A stretch of 64,000 bases of DNA from RPRC01 sp034933285 (GCA_034933285.1 JAYFNT010000022.1:33140-97139), one strand, 5' to 3'; counted from the stretch's first letter, positions 1 through 9,014 are shown. Numbers and translations are program-made. Notes: generated by a model not told the origin, from the letters alone.

Positions 1-1
1 T

Positions 2-316
2 GACGGCAACGCCCTTGACGGTATCGGCAATGAGCGTACTTCCTACGGCGGTCTTGCCCAGGCAATGTACACCATAGGCAAAGTCAAGCTGGGAGCCCAG
101 TATGGCATGAACTATGCTGACAGAACGGATTATGAAACGGCGAACGGTTATAACGCCCACGTAAAATCCCGTCAGGCGGTTACCGGTGGCGTGTACTACT
201 CCGTCAACAAGTATCTCCAGCTCGTAGGCGAGTATTCGTGGGACCGTACAAGCTACTACAACAACTTGAGGCAGACCGGCAACACGTTCTCGCTCGGTAC
301 GATATTCGTTTGGTAG
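2..316 (+). CDS. C-terminal part of an outer-membrane beta-barrel protein (partial)
   Basis: The frame is open from the window edge, so only the last 104 residues are present. They alternate polar and hydrophobic residues, are rich in Tyr, Gly, Asn and Thr, and end in Phe-Val-Trp. A terminal aromatic residue is the usual signature of barrel proteins inserted by the BAM machinery. The last strands read like a porin or conserved Geobacter-type outer-membrane channel, but the family cannot be named from the fragment. A strong intrinsic terminator follows 32 bases after the stop, so this is the end of its transcript. Confidence 0.7.
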   Translation, partial: DGNALDGIGNERTSYGGLAQAMYTIGKVKLGAQYGMNYADRTDYETANGYNAHVKSRQAVTGGVYYSVNKYLQLVGEYSWDRTSYYNNLRQTGNTFSLGTIFVW

Positions 317-347
317 CCAATCGGACACTGGAAAATCTGGAACAAAG

Positions 348-376
348 AAAGGCCGGCTTTTGCCGGCCTTTTTTTT
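348..376 (+). terminator. Rho-independent terminator after the barrel protein
   Basis: Ten-base arms (AAAGGCCGGC and GCCGGCCTTT) around a TTTT loop, running into eight T residues. It ends transcription of the upstream outer-membrane protein gene. Confidence 0.9.
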
Positions 377-402
377 CAGGAACAGTAAGAGAACCATGGT
401 GT

Positions 403-622
403 TTAAAAATCCCTCTCCATCAAGGGAGAGGGTATATTGTTGAAATCCCCCTCGGTCCCCCTTTCGTAAAGGGGGAGGTATGAAACTGCCCCCTCGGTCC
501 CCCTTTCATTAAGGGGGGGCATGAAACTGCCCCTTCGATCTCCCTTTCCAAAGGGGGAAGTATGAAACTGTGCCGATGTTCCCCCACTTTAAGAAAGGGG
601 GGGCAGGGGGGGGATTTGAAAT
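403..622. repeat. Cluster of imperfect palindromes of the CCCCCTTT/AAAGGGGG family
   Basis: Four to five consecutive units of about 38-45 bases. Each has a CCCT(C)..CCCCCTTT arm, a 3-5 base spacer and an AAAGGGGG arm, and the units are joined by a GTATGAAACTG-like spacer. The same family recurs at 36748-36856. The units can each form a G/C-rich hairpin and no protein is expected here. They resemble dispersed palindromic repeats common in Geobacter-like genomes. Confidence 0.8.
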
Positions 623-755
623 CAGCCGGTGATCGGCTGAACCATCGGGGACCTTTCTTTCCGCTTTTCCTTTGACATCAGTCGATTGCAAGTGATATAG
701 AGACGTATCGTCCGCGTCCTGAGAATGCACGAAATCATGTAACAAGGAGCATGTA

Positions 756-1616
756 ATGAGCAAAGTCTCTCGAGGTCTCTTTCCAATACCCTGGCTAACG
801 GTTGTCCTGCTGTTCATCATGGCCATGGGAACCTCAGGTTGTTCGATTTTCAAATCCTTCACCCCGGAAGGCAGGGGGGAGAAGGAACTGTTCAGGTCCC
901 GTGACCAGTACGTCCGGATCGTCAAGCAGGACGTTGCGAAAGGAGCGAAGAAACAGTCCAACGAACACCCGGTAATGCTCGATTCCGACCAGATCCGGAA
1001 CGCGCTGGCTTCGATGGAGGTCATGCTGGACGGAAGAGATAAGTCGGTTCCGGTGTTTACCAAGGCCCAGCTTGATACTCTGGCTCCTCATCTCAGCCGT
1101 GGTCTGGCCGCTGCAGGCCCCGATGAAGATGTCGTTTTCGGGCTCATAGACGATTTCAAGGCTGTTCACGGCCTGGCCAAGGAACAGAAGTATACCGCCG
1201 GGCGGGTCTTCTACCGTGACGGCAAGCTCAATATCATTTTCGGCAACATCCAGGGCGAGTACCGCGCTGTCGCGGATAGAAGGCTGAATCCGCTGGCGCC
1301 CGGCTCCAGGTCGGTTCCGGTCAAGCAGACATGGGTGTTCATCGACCAGCCCGACCAGGCCTATTATTCCGGTCCGGAAGGCAGGCGGAGCGACTGGATA
1401 ACGCTTGACCTCGCTGCCATGGAGGCCAAGGCCGCTGCCGCGGAGAAGGAGGCGAAGGCTGCCGCGGAGGCTTCAGGCGCCACAGAGGGAAGGTTCTACC
1501 AGCCGAAGAAGTCGGTTGAAGAGCGGCTGACGACCCTTAACGAGCTGAAGGCCAAGAAACTGATCACCGATGAGGAATACCAGAAGAAGAGGGCGGCCAT
1601 TCTGAACGACCTCTGA
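756..1616 (+). CDS. Probable lipoprotein with C-terminal SHOCT domain
   Basis: 286 residues. AAGGAG lies eight bases before the ATG. Residues 1-30 form a signal segment ending in Thr-Ser-Gly-Cys, which fits a lipobox with the Cys at about 29. The middle (about 30-200) is not recognised. An Ala/Glu/Lys-rich, probably helical linker at about 210-240 leads to a C-terminal SHOCT module (about 252-285: leucines spaced as LxxLxxLKxxKLITDEEYxxKR). SHOCT modules are short helical domains often at the end of membrane-associated proteins and may mediate oligomerisation. A terminator follows, so the gene is probably monocistronic. Function unknown. Confidence 0.8.
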   Translation: MSKVSRGLFPIPWLTVVLLFIMAMGTSGCSIFKSFTPEGRGEKELFRSRDQYVRIVKQDVAKGAKKQSNEHPVMLDSDQIRNALASMEVMLDGRDKSVPVFTKAQLDTLAPHLSRGLAAAGPDEDVVFGLIDDFKAVHGLAKEQKYTAGRVFYRDGKLNIIFGNIQGEYRAVADRRLNPLAPGSRSVPVKQTWVFIDQPDQAYYSGPEGRRSDWITLDLAAMEAKAAAAEKEAKAAAEASGATEGRFYQPKKSVEERLTTLNELKAKKLITDEEYQKKRAAILNDL

Positions 1617-1636
1617 TCCTGATTCATTTTTACCTG

Positions 1637-1664
1637 GAAACCCCGCCGTCCGGCGGGGTTTCTC
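1637..1664 (+). terminator. Rho-independent terminator
   Basis: AAACCCCGCC and GGCGGGGTTT arms around a GTCC loop, followed by TCTCC. It lies 20 bases after the SHOCT lipoprotein stop codon. Confidence 0.85.
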
Positions 1665-1894
1665 CCCTTCCTTTCCACTCTTCCCGGTGTTTCGCTATAA
1701 ATATCAAAAATTGTACTGGATATTTGCGGCAAATTAATGTATACACTAAATATTCCGTAGGCTTCTCTGTTATGTAAAATTCGCGGATTCTGCACGCGTC
1801 CCGTTTTTCCGGGAAAGCGCCTTTCACGGCTGGGTATGAGTCGTCCGTTATATGAGCTTCGTTGTGACTGTTGATCCCTCAAGGAGTTACTTAG

Positions 1895-3841
1895 ATGACA
1901 GCTCAGATTATCTATCTGATCGAAGAAGCCTGGAACCGTTACATTGCCAATGATGTCCTGGACATTCACAAGATCCGCCCGGAAGTCGCCCATTCCTGGC
2001 AGCGATGCAGAAACCTCAAGGTCGACCCCTATGGCCTTTCCACTCCCGAAATAAAGGGCGCCGAGCTCAAGGAACGGCTCAATTCATCCCAGCATCTCAT
2101 AAAAATAGCCCGTCCGTTCATCCACAATCTTTACGGTTTCCTCAAGGGATCCGGTTTCCAGATCGTTCTCACGGACAAAGACGGATATATTCTTGAAGCC
2201 ATTGGTGATCCGGATATTATAAAGAAGACCAGGCAGGTGCAGTTGTGCCCCGGGGGTGAATGGACCGAAGCCGCCAAGGGCACCAATGCAATCGGCACCG
2301 CCATTTTTGAAAAGAAGCCGATCCAGATCTTTGCCAGGGAGCATTTCTGCCAGCCGCACCATTTCCTTGCCGGAGCGGCCTCTCCGATCTTTGATCCAGA
2401 TGGGGAGCTGGTGGGAGTTCTCGATATCAGCGGTGACTATAAGGCCTTCAATTCTCATACGCTCAGCCTGGTCGTTGCCGCGGTGAGCGCAATCGAAAAC
2501 CAGCTGCGGCTGCACAAAACCACCAGCAAGCTGTATGTTTCCTACAAGTTCACAAACATGCTTCTTGAAACAGTGTCTGACGGTATAATTTCCTGTGACA
2601 GCAATGGGACAATAACCCAGCTCAATTCATATGCCGCCAAGCTGATCGGGGTTGATTCGCGTTTTGCGATCGGCAAACATGTAGCCAACGTAATCAAGAA
2701 ACCTTCGGCGCTTTTGCAGGTTCTGGCCACCGGGGTGGAATACAAGGACCATGAGGCGCTGATCGAGGAAACGAGCAAGAAGGTCAACCAGTCCGTTTCC
2801 CCCCTGCGTGACGATACCGGCAGGGTTATCGGCGCTTTGGCGATCCTGAAGGTGTTCAAGGAAAAGCAGGCGGGCAGAAGGACGGGTTCCCTGACTGCAA
2901 AATATGTATTCGATGACATTATCGGGGAAAGCGAGACGATGCTCGTTGCAAAGAAATGGGCGCGAATCGCGGCAGGCAGTCCTTCGACGGTATTGCTCAC
3001 CGGCGAAAGCGGAACCGGAAAGGAGCTTTTCGCCCAGGCCATCCACAACGGAAGCGCGCGAAAGGAGCGCCCCTTCATCGCCATAAATTGCGCGGCATTG
3101 CCGGACACACTCATCGAGAGCGAGCTTTTCGGTTACGAGGAAGGATCGTTTACCGGTTCAAAGAAGGGAGGGCAGATCGGCAAGTTCGAGCTGGCCAACG
3201 GCGGAACCATATTCCTGGATGAAATAGGCGACATACCTCTTTATACACAGGTCAAGCTGCTGCGCGTCATCCAGGAGAAGAAACTTTCCAGAATCGGTTC
3301 ATCGGGAGAGATTTCCGTTGATATCAGAATCGTCGCCGCCACCCATAAGGACCTCAAGGAAGAAGTTCAGAAGGGCAACTTCAGAAAAGATCTCTACTAC
3401 CGTCTGAATGTCATCACGATCAACATCGCATCTTTGAGGGAGAGGATGGACGACCTTCCGCTCCTGGTCGTCCATTTCGCGAACAAGCTCTCGGTCAAGC
3501 TCGGCCGCAAGAACATCTCCATCTCCGATGACTTTACGGAGAGGCTCAAGACATACAACTGGCCCGGCAATATACGCGAACTTGAAAACGCCATAGAGCG
3601 GGCGCTTAACATGCTCCCTGACAACGGCGCCCTCACACCCGATCTGCTGCTCTTCGACAGCCCGGCTCCCGGAAGGACTGAAGAAAGGGTATCCGAAGTC
3701 AAGTCCCTCAAGGACATTGAGAAGGATGCCATCATCCATGCCCTGAACCTGTACAAGGGAAATATCCTCAAGGTTTCCGCCAAGCTCGGAGTAGGGCGGA
3801 ATACCCTCTATCGCAAGATAAAAGAGTACGACATCAAGTAA
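1895..3841 (+). CDS. Sigma-54-dependent transcriptional activator, AcoR-like
   Basis: 648 residues. Domain order: GAF-like sensor (about 60-200), PAS (about 215-325), AAA+ sigma-54 interaction domain (about 340-570) and a Fis-type helix-turn-helix (about 612-645). The AAA+ part shows Walker A GESGTGKE near residue 370 and Walker B TIFLDEIGD near 440. The loop that contacts sigma-54, normally GAFTGA, reads GSFTGS (about 417-422). The GAF-PAS-AAA-Fis order is that of AcoR and related activators of acetoin and alcohol catabolism. A consensus sigma-54 promoter sits 355 bases downstream, in front of an alcohol dehydrogenase gene, which is its most likely target. The ligand is unknown. Confidence 0.92.
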   Translation: MTAQIIYLIEEAWNRYIANDVLDIHKIRPEVAHSWQRCRNLKVDPYGLSTPEIKGAELKERLNSSQHLIKIARPFIHNLYGFLKGSGFQIVLTDKDGYILEAIGDPDIIKKTRQVQLCPGGEWTEAAKGTNAIGTAIFEKKPIQIFAREHFCQPHHFLAGAASPIFDPDGELVGVLDISGDYKAFNSHTLSLVVAAVSAIENQLRLHKTTSKLYVSYKFTNMLLETVSDGIISCDSNGTITQLNSYAAKLIGVDSRFAIGKHVANVIKKPSALLQVLATGVEYKDHEALIEETSKKVNQSVSPLRDDTGRVIGALAILKVFKEKQAGRRTGSLTAKYVFDDIIGESETMLVAKKWARIAAGSPSTVLLTGESGTGKELFAQAIHNGSARKERPFIAINCAALPDTLIESELFGYEEGSFTGSKKGGQIGKFELANGGTIFLDEIGDIPLYTQVKLLRVIQEKKLSRIGSSGEISVDIRIVAATHKDLKEEVQKGNFRKDLYYRLNVITINIASLRERMDDLPLLVVHFANKLSVKLGRKNISISDDFTERLKTYNWPGNIRELENAIERALNMLPDNGALTPDLLLFDSPAPGRTEERVSEVKSLKDIEKDAIIHALNLYKGNILKVSAKLGVGRNTLYRKIKEYDIK

Positions 3842-3868
3842 TTCCTCCTTATGCGGTCCTGACTTGTG

Positions 3869-3901
3869 CCGTTCGTGGTGAGCTTGCCGAGCCGTGAACG
3901 G
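3869..3901. repeat. Hairpin repeat with CCGTTC/GAACGG ends
   Basis: CCGTTC and GAACGG arms enclose GTGGTGAGCTTGCCGAGCCGT. This looks like a dispersed repeat seen in many proteobacteria (recalled, not searched). It lies 28 bases after the activator stop codon and could help end its transcript, although no T-run follows. Confidence 0.55.
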
Positions 3902-4195
3902 GATGATCCACAGAGTAATCCCTTCCAATTATTTCCCATGTGTTTACAATGGAATATCCCGCCTTCTGCTGAAAGTGGAGAAACCGCCGCCGCCTTCTTG
4001 ACAAGCGCGGATTTCGGGATATCATTGGTTAGTTAGTTGGTTAGTCAGTTCGCTTGTTCGCTTTCCCACTTCAGTGCTCTATAATCAAACGCGATGTTCC
4101 AAAATGGATTGCAATCCGGAGAGCACCGGAACCGGCCGCGGAAGTTTTCTTCCATAATTCAGGTAATTGGTTGAAATCATAAATTGCCTGACAAG

Positions 4196-4211
4196 TGGCA
4201 CTGCAATTGCA
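4196..4211 (+). promoter_or_regulatory. Consensus sigma-54 (-24/-12) promoter
   Basis: TGGCAC, five bases, then TTGCA: the invariant GG (4197-4198) and GC (4209-4210) have the required ten-base spacing. Transcription would start near 4222, giving an untranslated leader of about 160 bases before the alcohol dehydrogenase. The adjacent upstream gene encodes a sigma-54 activator, which supports a functional pair. Confidence 0.85.
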
Positions 4212-4385
4212 GTAAGTAAAACACTTGTTTATTGCAATTACATTTCGCCAGGAGAGGGGGTGGTAGCAGAAGAAGGCACATCTGTTTTGGTTTAACCAAG
4301 TACAGGCTTCTGCAGTAGCAGCAAGAAATGGGTTTACGCCCGCATGTGTTTTGATGGAAAAAAATAAAATATGGAGGATTGACAA

Positions 4386-5552
4386 ATGGCTTTAGCAGAA
4401 GAGAGTTTTTATTTCTTTATTCCTACGATTAGCATTCTTGGCGTTGGTTGTTCTAAGGAAGCCGGCCCGAAAGCCAAATCCCTCGGCTTCAAAAAAGCTC
4501 TGCTCGTAACCGACGCAGGTCTTGCGAAAATGGGCGTTGCTGATACGATCGGTGCCTATCTGAAGGCTGAAGGTGTTGACTATGTTCTTTACTCTGGCGC
4601 CGAGCCCAATCCTACCGATATTAACGTACGTGACGGCGTAAAAGTATGGAAAGACAACGGCTGCGACTCCCTGATCTCTCTGGGTGGCGGTAGCTCCCAT
4701 GACTGCGGCAAGGGTATCGGCCTCATGATGTCCAACCCTGGGAAAGACATCCGTGACTTCGAAGGTCTCGACGTTTCTACCGGGAATTTCGTTCCTTACA
4801 TCTCCATCAACACCACCGCTGGTACCGCCAGCGAAATGACCCGCTTCTGTATCATCACCAACACCGATACCCATGTCAAAATGGCTATCGTTGACTGGCG
4901 TGTAACTGCACAGGTATGTATCGTTGACCCGGTCCTCATGCTGGGCAAACCCCCCGCACTGACCGCAGCGACCGGTATGGACGCCCTTACCCACGCTGTC
5001 GAAGCATACGTATCCACCATCGCTGAGCCGATCACTGACGCATGCGCCATCAAGGCCATCGAACTGATCGCCAAGTCCCTCAGCCGCGCTGTTGCTCTCG
5101 GTAGCGACCTCCAGGCACGTGACGATATGGCATGGGCAGAGTTCCTCGCCGGTATGGCATTCAACAACGCAGGTCTGGGCTATGTTCACGCAATGGCTCA
5201 CCAGCTGGGCGGCTTCTACAACCTGCCGCACGGCGTTTGCAACGCCATCCTGCTGCCGCACGTTGAGCAGTACAACCTGATCGCCGCTCCTGCTCGTCTG
5301 GCCGACTGCGCCAAGGCGATGGGCGTTAGAACCGAAAACATGTCGACTCTGGATGCCGCACAGGCATGCATTGACGCCATCAAGGCTCTTTCTGCTTCCA
5401 TAGGCATTCCGCCGAACCTCACCGTTCTCGGCGTGAAAGAGCAAGACCTCAAGGTCATGGCAGAAAACGCGAAGAAAGACGTTTGCCAGCTCATGAACCC
5501 GCGTACTGCTACTCTTGATCAGGTTATCGAAATCTACAAGAATGCAATGTAA
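4386..5552 (+). CDS. Iron-dependent (type III) alcohol dehydrogenase
   Basis: 388 residues, the usual family length. It oxidises primary alcohols to aldehydes with NAD+ or works in reverse. The nucleotide-binding GGGSSxD motif is at about 99-105. The metal ligands are in the expected pattern: Asp199, His203, His268 and His282 (motifs GMDALTHAVEAY and NLPHG). GGAGG precedes the ATG by eight bases. Codon choice is strongly biased (Cys TGC, Leu CTG, Lys AAG-rich), suggesting high expression. It is preceded by a consensus sigma-54 promoter and an AcoR-like activator and closed by a strong terminator. The aldehyde product would be the substrate of the oxidoreductase encoded next. Confidence 0.95.
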   Translation: MALAEESFYFFIPTISILGVGCSKEAGPKAKSLGFKKALLVTDAGLAKMGVADTIGAYLKAEGVDYVLYSGAEPNPTDINVRDGVKVWKDNGCDSLISLGGGSSHDCGKGIGLMMSNPGKDIRDFEGLDVSTGNFVPYISINTTAGTASEMTRFCIITNTDTHVKMAIVDWRVTAQVCIVDPVLMLGKPPALTAATGMDALTHAVEAYVSTIAEPITDACAIKAIELIAKSLSRAVALGSDLQARDDMAWAEFLAGMAFNNAGLGYVHAMAHQLGGFYNLPHGVCNAILLPHVEQYNLIAAPARLADCAKAMGVRTENMSTLDAAQACIDAIKALSASIGIPPNLTVLGVKEQDLKVMAENAKKDVCQLMNPRTATLDQVIEIYKNAM

Positions 5553-5573
5553 TTGAACGCAAGTTCAGTAAAA

Positions 5574-5607
5574 AAAGGGGGGGTGGGTCATCCACCCCCC
5601 TGCTTTT
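5574..5607 (+). terminator. Rho-independent terminator after the alcohol dehydrogenase
   Basis: GGGGGGTGG and CCACCCCCC arms around a GTCAT loop, followed by TGCTTTTATAT. It separates the alcohol dehydrogenase transcript from the aldehyde oxidoreductase gene. Confidence 0.85.
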
Positions 5608-6037
5608 ATATCCCCCCTGATTGACAGGAAGTACCTCGCCTGCCAGGCAATGTCCTGGCGCAGCGTCTCCAGTATGCCCCGATGGTCCCGACGTGAGACC
5701 GAGCGGCATGATGGAGCGACTTGTTCCATATGTGTACCAAATCATAACGCTGTCTTATTGTGGCCAACTTTTGTCATGCTTTGATACATCATTATGTCTG
5801 CAGTGAAATAACGAAATCAGCCGTTTTGAACTTTTGGCCATCTCATATCTTGGGGGGTCAAAGTTCCATAAAATTCGTAACATTGCGTCTTTGCATGGAT
5901 TCAGGAACCCATGGGATATGTAAAGCCGCACTACGTAATAGAAATATTCTTTTTTTATCAAATATGGTATGTTTATTTCATAGCAATTACCCGGGCAGCT
6001 GTAAAAATTATGAAAAAGAATGGGAATGGAGGAAATT
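5608..6037 (+). other. 430-base region upstream of the aldehyde oxidoreductase gene
   Basis: No coding frame is supported. The 3' half is A+T-rich and ends with the GGAGGA ribosome-binding site at 6027-6032. A GG-N10-GC arrangement at 5646-5659 matches sigma-54 only partly (TGGC rather than TTGC at -12), so no promoter is claimed. The aldehyde oxidoreductase gene must have its own promoter here because a terminator precedes the region. Confidence 0.6.
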
Positions 6038-7774
6038 ATGGGAGAAAAGATCATCCGCATCAACATGACGAACCTTACCTCAAGCACCGAACCGGTACCG
6101 AGCGAATGGGCAGCGCTCGGCGGTCGCGCGCTTACATCCACGGTCGTGGCGAAAGAAGTACCTCCCACCTGTGATGCGCTTGGCAAATACAACAAGCTGG
6201 TTTTTGCTCCCGGCCTGTTGACCGCAACAGCGGCAGCCAACTCCGGCCGACTTTCGGCCGGCTTCAAGAGCCCCCTGACCGGCGGCATCAAGGAGAGCAA
6301 CGCAGGCGGAACCGCGGCACAGAACCTGGAAAGGCTCGGCATCAAGGCGCTCATCATCGAGGGTATGCCGAAGGATGACAAGTGGTACAGCATCCACATC
6401 AACAAGGATGGCGCAACCATAAAGGAAGACATGGAGTTTGTCGGTAACGGCATGGGCAACTACGAGCTCATCAGCAAAGTGAGCGAGCGGCTCGGCAAGA
6501 AAACCGGCGTCCTCGTGTGCGGTCCTGCCGGTGAATACAAAATGGCTTGCGCGAACATCTCGGTGAAGGACCCCGACGGAAACATCCGCAGCCACGGCCG
6601 TGGCGGCGGCGGCGCGGTCATGGGCTCCAAGAAGGTCAAGTACATCACTGTTGACGATACCGGCGGGCCCGGCGTAACCATTGCCGATCCGGAAAAATTT
6701 AAGACCCAGGCGCGTATCTTCGCCAAGGCACTGCTTGATCACCCGGTCAGCGGGCAGGGTTTGCCGACCTATGGTACCAACGTCCTGATCAACATCCTGA
6801 ACGAGGCCGGCGGTCTCCCCACCAAGAACTTCCGCTTCGGCACCTGTGATCACGCCAACAATATCTGCGGCGAGACCATGCACGACACCATCGCCGCCAG
6901 AGGCGGCAACACCACCCACGGCTGCCATGCAGGCTGTATAATTAAGTGTTCACAGATGTACGTCGATGCAGACGGCAAATACATCACTTCCGGATTTGAG
7001 TATGAAACGGTCTGGGGACTGGGCGCAGACGCCTTGATCTCGGATCTTGACATCATCGCCAAGTGCGACTGGGCCATGGACGACATCGGCATCGACTCCA
7101 TCGAAGGCGCCGTGCTCATGGGCGTCGCAATGGAGGCAGGAATCCTCCCCTGGGGCGACGGCAAGGAAGCTTTCCGCCTCTACAACGAAGAAATCCGCAA
7201 GGGAACGCCTCTTGGCCGCATCCTCGGCAACGGAGCCGGTTCTGTCGGCAGGACCTATGGCCTGACCAGGATCCCCGTTGTAAAGAATCAGGGTATCCCT
7301 GCCTATGACCCACGTTCGGTCAAAGGTATCGGCATCACCTATGCCACTTCCACCATGGGTGCCGACCACACCTCCGGCTACACCATCGCAACAAACATCC
7401 TTAAAGTCGGCGGCTATGTTGATCCACTTTCCAAAGCCGGCCAGGTGGAACTGTCCAGGAACCTGCAAATTGCCACTGCGGCGGTGGACAGCTGCGGTCT
7501 GTGCATCTTCGTGGCCTTCCCGGCTCTCGATATCCCCGAGTGCTTTTCGGCCATTTACGAGATGATCAATGCTCGTTACGGGTGCAGTCTCACTGCTGAT
7601 GACGTAGTCGAGTTCGGCAAGTACGTTCTCAAGACAGAGCACGAATTCAACCTTGCCGCAGGCATGACCAACAAGGACGACCGTCTGCCTGAATTCTTCG
7701 AAGAAGAGGTCCCGCCGCACAATGCAGTTTGGGATTTCTCCGACGCGGAAATTGACGAGTTCTGGAAATTCTAG
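6038..7774 (+). CDS. Tungsten-type aldehyde:ferredoxin oxidoreductase
   Basis: 578 residues from the ATG at 6038, chosen because GGAGGA ends six bases before it; an ATG at 6020 lacks a site. The enzyme family oxidises aldehydes to carboxylates using a bis-pterin tungsten (or molybdenum) centre and one [4Fe-4S] cluster, with ferredoxin as partner. Seen here: an N-terminal GGRALTS stretch, the pterin-binding region with a glycine run (about 188-193), Cys296, Cys300 and Cys304, and the C-terminal DSCGLC motif with Cys486/Cys489. The first three Cys are spaced CX3CX3C instead of the CX2CX3C of archaeal AOR. No AorA-like iron-sulfur partner is adjacent. It probably acts on the aldehyde made by the upstream alcohol dehydrogenase; moaA and a MOSC gene follow. 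Confidence 0.93.
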   Translation: MGEKIIRINMTNLTSSTEPVPSEWAALGGRALTSTVVAKEVPPTCDALGKYNKLVFAPGLLTATAAANSGRLSAGFKSPLTGGIKESNAGGTAAQNLERLGIKALIIEGMPKDDKWYSIHINKDGATIKEDMEFVGNGMGNYELISKVSERLGKKTGVLVCGPAGEYKMACANISVKDPDGNIRSHGRGGGGAVMGSKKVKYITVDDTGGPGVTIADPEKFKTQARIFAKALLDHPVSGQGLPTYGTNVLINILNEAGGLPTKNFRFGTCDHANNICGETMHDTIAARGGNTTHGCHAGCIIKCSQMYVDADGKYITSGFEYETVWGLGADALISDLDIIAKCDWAMDDIGIDSIEGAVLMGVAMEAGILPWGDGKEAFRLYNEEIRKGTPLGRILGNGAGSVGRTYGLTRIPVVKNQGIPAYDPRSVKGIGITYATSTMGADHTSGYTIATNILKVGGYVDPLSKAGQVELSRNLQIATAAVDSCGLCIFVAFPALDIPECFSAIYEMINARYGCSLTADDVVEFGKYVLKTEHEFNLAAGMTNKDDRLPEFFEEEVPPHNAVWDFSDAEIDEFWKF

Positions 7775-7810
7775 TTTCCGTCATGACGGAGGATGGTTTT
7801 GCCATACTGT

Positions 7811-7843
7811 GCGGGCACCCTGTAAATGGGTGCCCGCCTTTTT
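7811..7843 (+). terminator. Rho-independent terminator after the aldehyde oxidoreductase
   Basis: GCGGGCACCC and GGGTGCCCGC arms around TGTAAAT, followed by CTTTTT. Confidence 0.9.
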
Positions 7844-8036
7844 ATCAGCTGACTTGTTTCGAGCATTATGGTATGAAATATTATAAGGTCATTTACAATA
7901 GTCACGGTTTGAAGCTTTAAGATTTTTTGCACCATATGTTTAATCGGGAAAGACCGCTTCCTGCTTTGACCGTGCAGCTCAGCATCGCAAAATTCGGGAG
8001 TGGCAGTGAGCGCTCTGCTGCAAGGAAGGTTGTCTC

Positions 8037-9014
8037 ATGGCTCTGATAGACTCGTACGGACGTAAAATCAACTACCTCCGCCTCTCGGTAACGGACAGGT
8101 GCAACTTTCGCTGCATCTACTGCATGCCTGCCGGGGGTGTGGACAAGGTCGACCATCACGACATCCTCAGTTATGAAGAGCTGCTGCTGTTGGCCAGATC
8201 AGTCGTCCCGCTCGGCATCGAAAAGATACGGGTTACCGGCGGAGAGCCGCTGGTGAGAAACGGTATTGTTCCTTTCCTGTCCGAGTTGTCTAAAATACCG
8301 GGGTTGCGCCAGCTCGTATTGACAACAAATGCTTACCTCCTTGAAGAAATGGCGCAACAGCTGCGCGCTGCAGGCGTGCAGCGCCTCAACATCAGTCTGG
8401 ATTCATTGCTGGAACAAAGGTTCAGCGAGATAACCAGGGGCGGCGAGTTGCGGAAGGTCATGGCCGGCATACATGCGGCTGAAAAGGCCGGGTTCCCGAT
8501 AAAGATCAATGCCGTTGCCATGCGTGGAATCAATGACGACGAGATCAATGATTTCGCGGCGTTAACCATTGACAGACCATTCGCGGTCAGATTTATCGAG
8601 TATATGCCGACCACCAAGGAGGAGGGCTGGCAGTCACGCTCCATTTCAGGCGAGGAGATTCTTACGCGCATCAAGGAGCGGTTTTCCCTGCAGCCGGTCG
8701 TTCGCGGAGAAATGGCCGGTCCGTCCCGGGACTACAAGATATCAGGGGCTGCCGGGACTGTAGGTGTCATAACTCCCGTTTCCGGCCATTTTTGCAGTGA
8801 GTGCAACCGCATCAGGGTAACCTCCAAAGGGATGGCGAAAAACTGTCTGTTTTCCGATAAGGAAGTAGATCTGAAACCGCTGCTGCGGGCAGGCGACATG
8901 GCCGGATTGCAGGAAATTCTGCGCAGGATCGTCATTGAGAAGCCCGGCAAGCACATCATCGTGGAGCAGGCTTCCGAACGGAAGCCCTTTTCGATGTCGA
9001 AGATCGGTGGCTGA
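8037..9014 (+). CDS. moaA: GTP 3',8-cyclase MoaA (molybdopterin/tungstopterin synthesis)
   Basis: 325 residues. It is the radical SAM enzyme that converts GTP to the cyclic precursor of pyranopterin, the first step of Mo/W cofactor synthesis. The N-terminal cluster motif is Cys22-X3-Cys26-X2-Cys29, and the second cluster motif typical of MoaA is Cys253-X2-Cys256-X13-Cys270. The protein ends in the conserved Gly-Gly tail needed for activity. GGAAGG precedes the ATG. Placement directly after a tungstopterin enzyme and before a MOSC protein fits a cofactor-supply role. No Moco riboswitch could be recognised in its leader, unlike the operon near 44 kb. Confidence 0.95.
   Translation: MALIDSYGRKINYLRLSVTDRCNFRCIYCMPAGGVDKVDHHDILSYEELLLLARSVVPLGIEKIRVTGGEPLVRNGIVPFLSELSKIPGLRQLVLTTNAYLLEEMAQQLRAAGVQRLNISLDSLLEQRFSEITRGGELRKVMAGIHAAEKAGFPIKINAVAMRGINDDEINDFAALTIDRPFAVRFIEYMPTTKEEGWQSRSISGEEILTRIKERFSLQPVVRGEMAGPSRDYKISGAAGTVGVITPVSGHFCSECNRIRVTSKGMAKNCLFSDKEVDLKPLLRAGDMAGLQEILRRIVIEKPGKHIIVEQASERKPFSMSKIGG

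Larger units (their letters stand above)
3842..4385 (+). other. 544-base intergenic region between the activator and the alcohol dehydrogenase
   Basis: Contains a dispersed-type hairpin (3869-3901), a short run of TTAG/GTTAG repeats (about 4027-4045) and the sigma-54 promoter at 4196-4211. The bases between the repeats and the promoter are where activator binding sites would be expected; no convincing inverted repeat was identified there. No coding frame is supported. Confidence 0.7.

Noticed and set aside
4392..5444. 350-codon open frame antisense to the alcohol dehydrogenase
   Set aside because: A shadow of the strongly biased codon use of the plus-strand gene; the plus-strand product has all family motifs.
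5646..5659. GG-N10-GC arrangement upstream of the aldehyde oxidoreductase, like a sigma-54 promoter
   Set aside because: The -12 element is TGGC rather than TTGC and the site lies within a local palindrome (GCCAGGC...GCCTGG-like); too weak compared with the consensus site at 4196.
7900..8036. Possible Moco riboswitch in the moaA leader
   Set aside because: The GCCTCCCG...TGGAAAGG core found at 44 kb is not present; only GCAAGGAAGG before the start codon, which is a ribosome-binding site.
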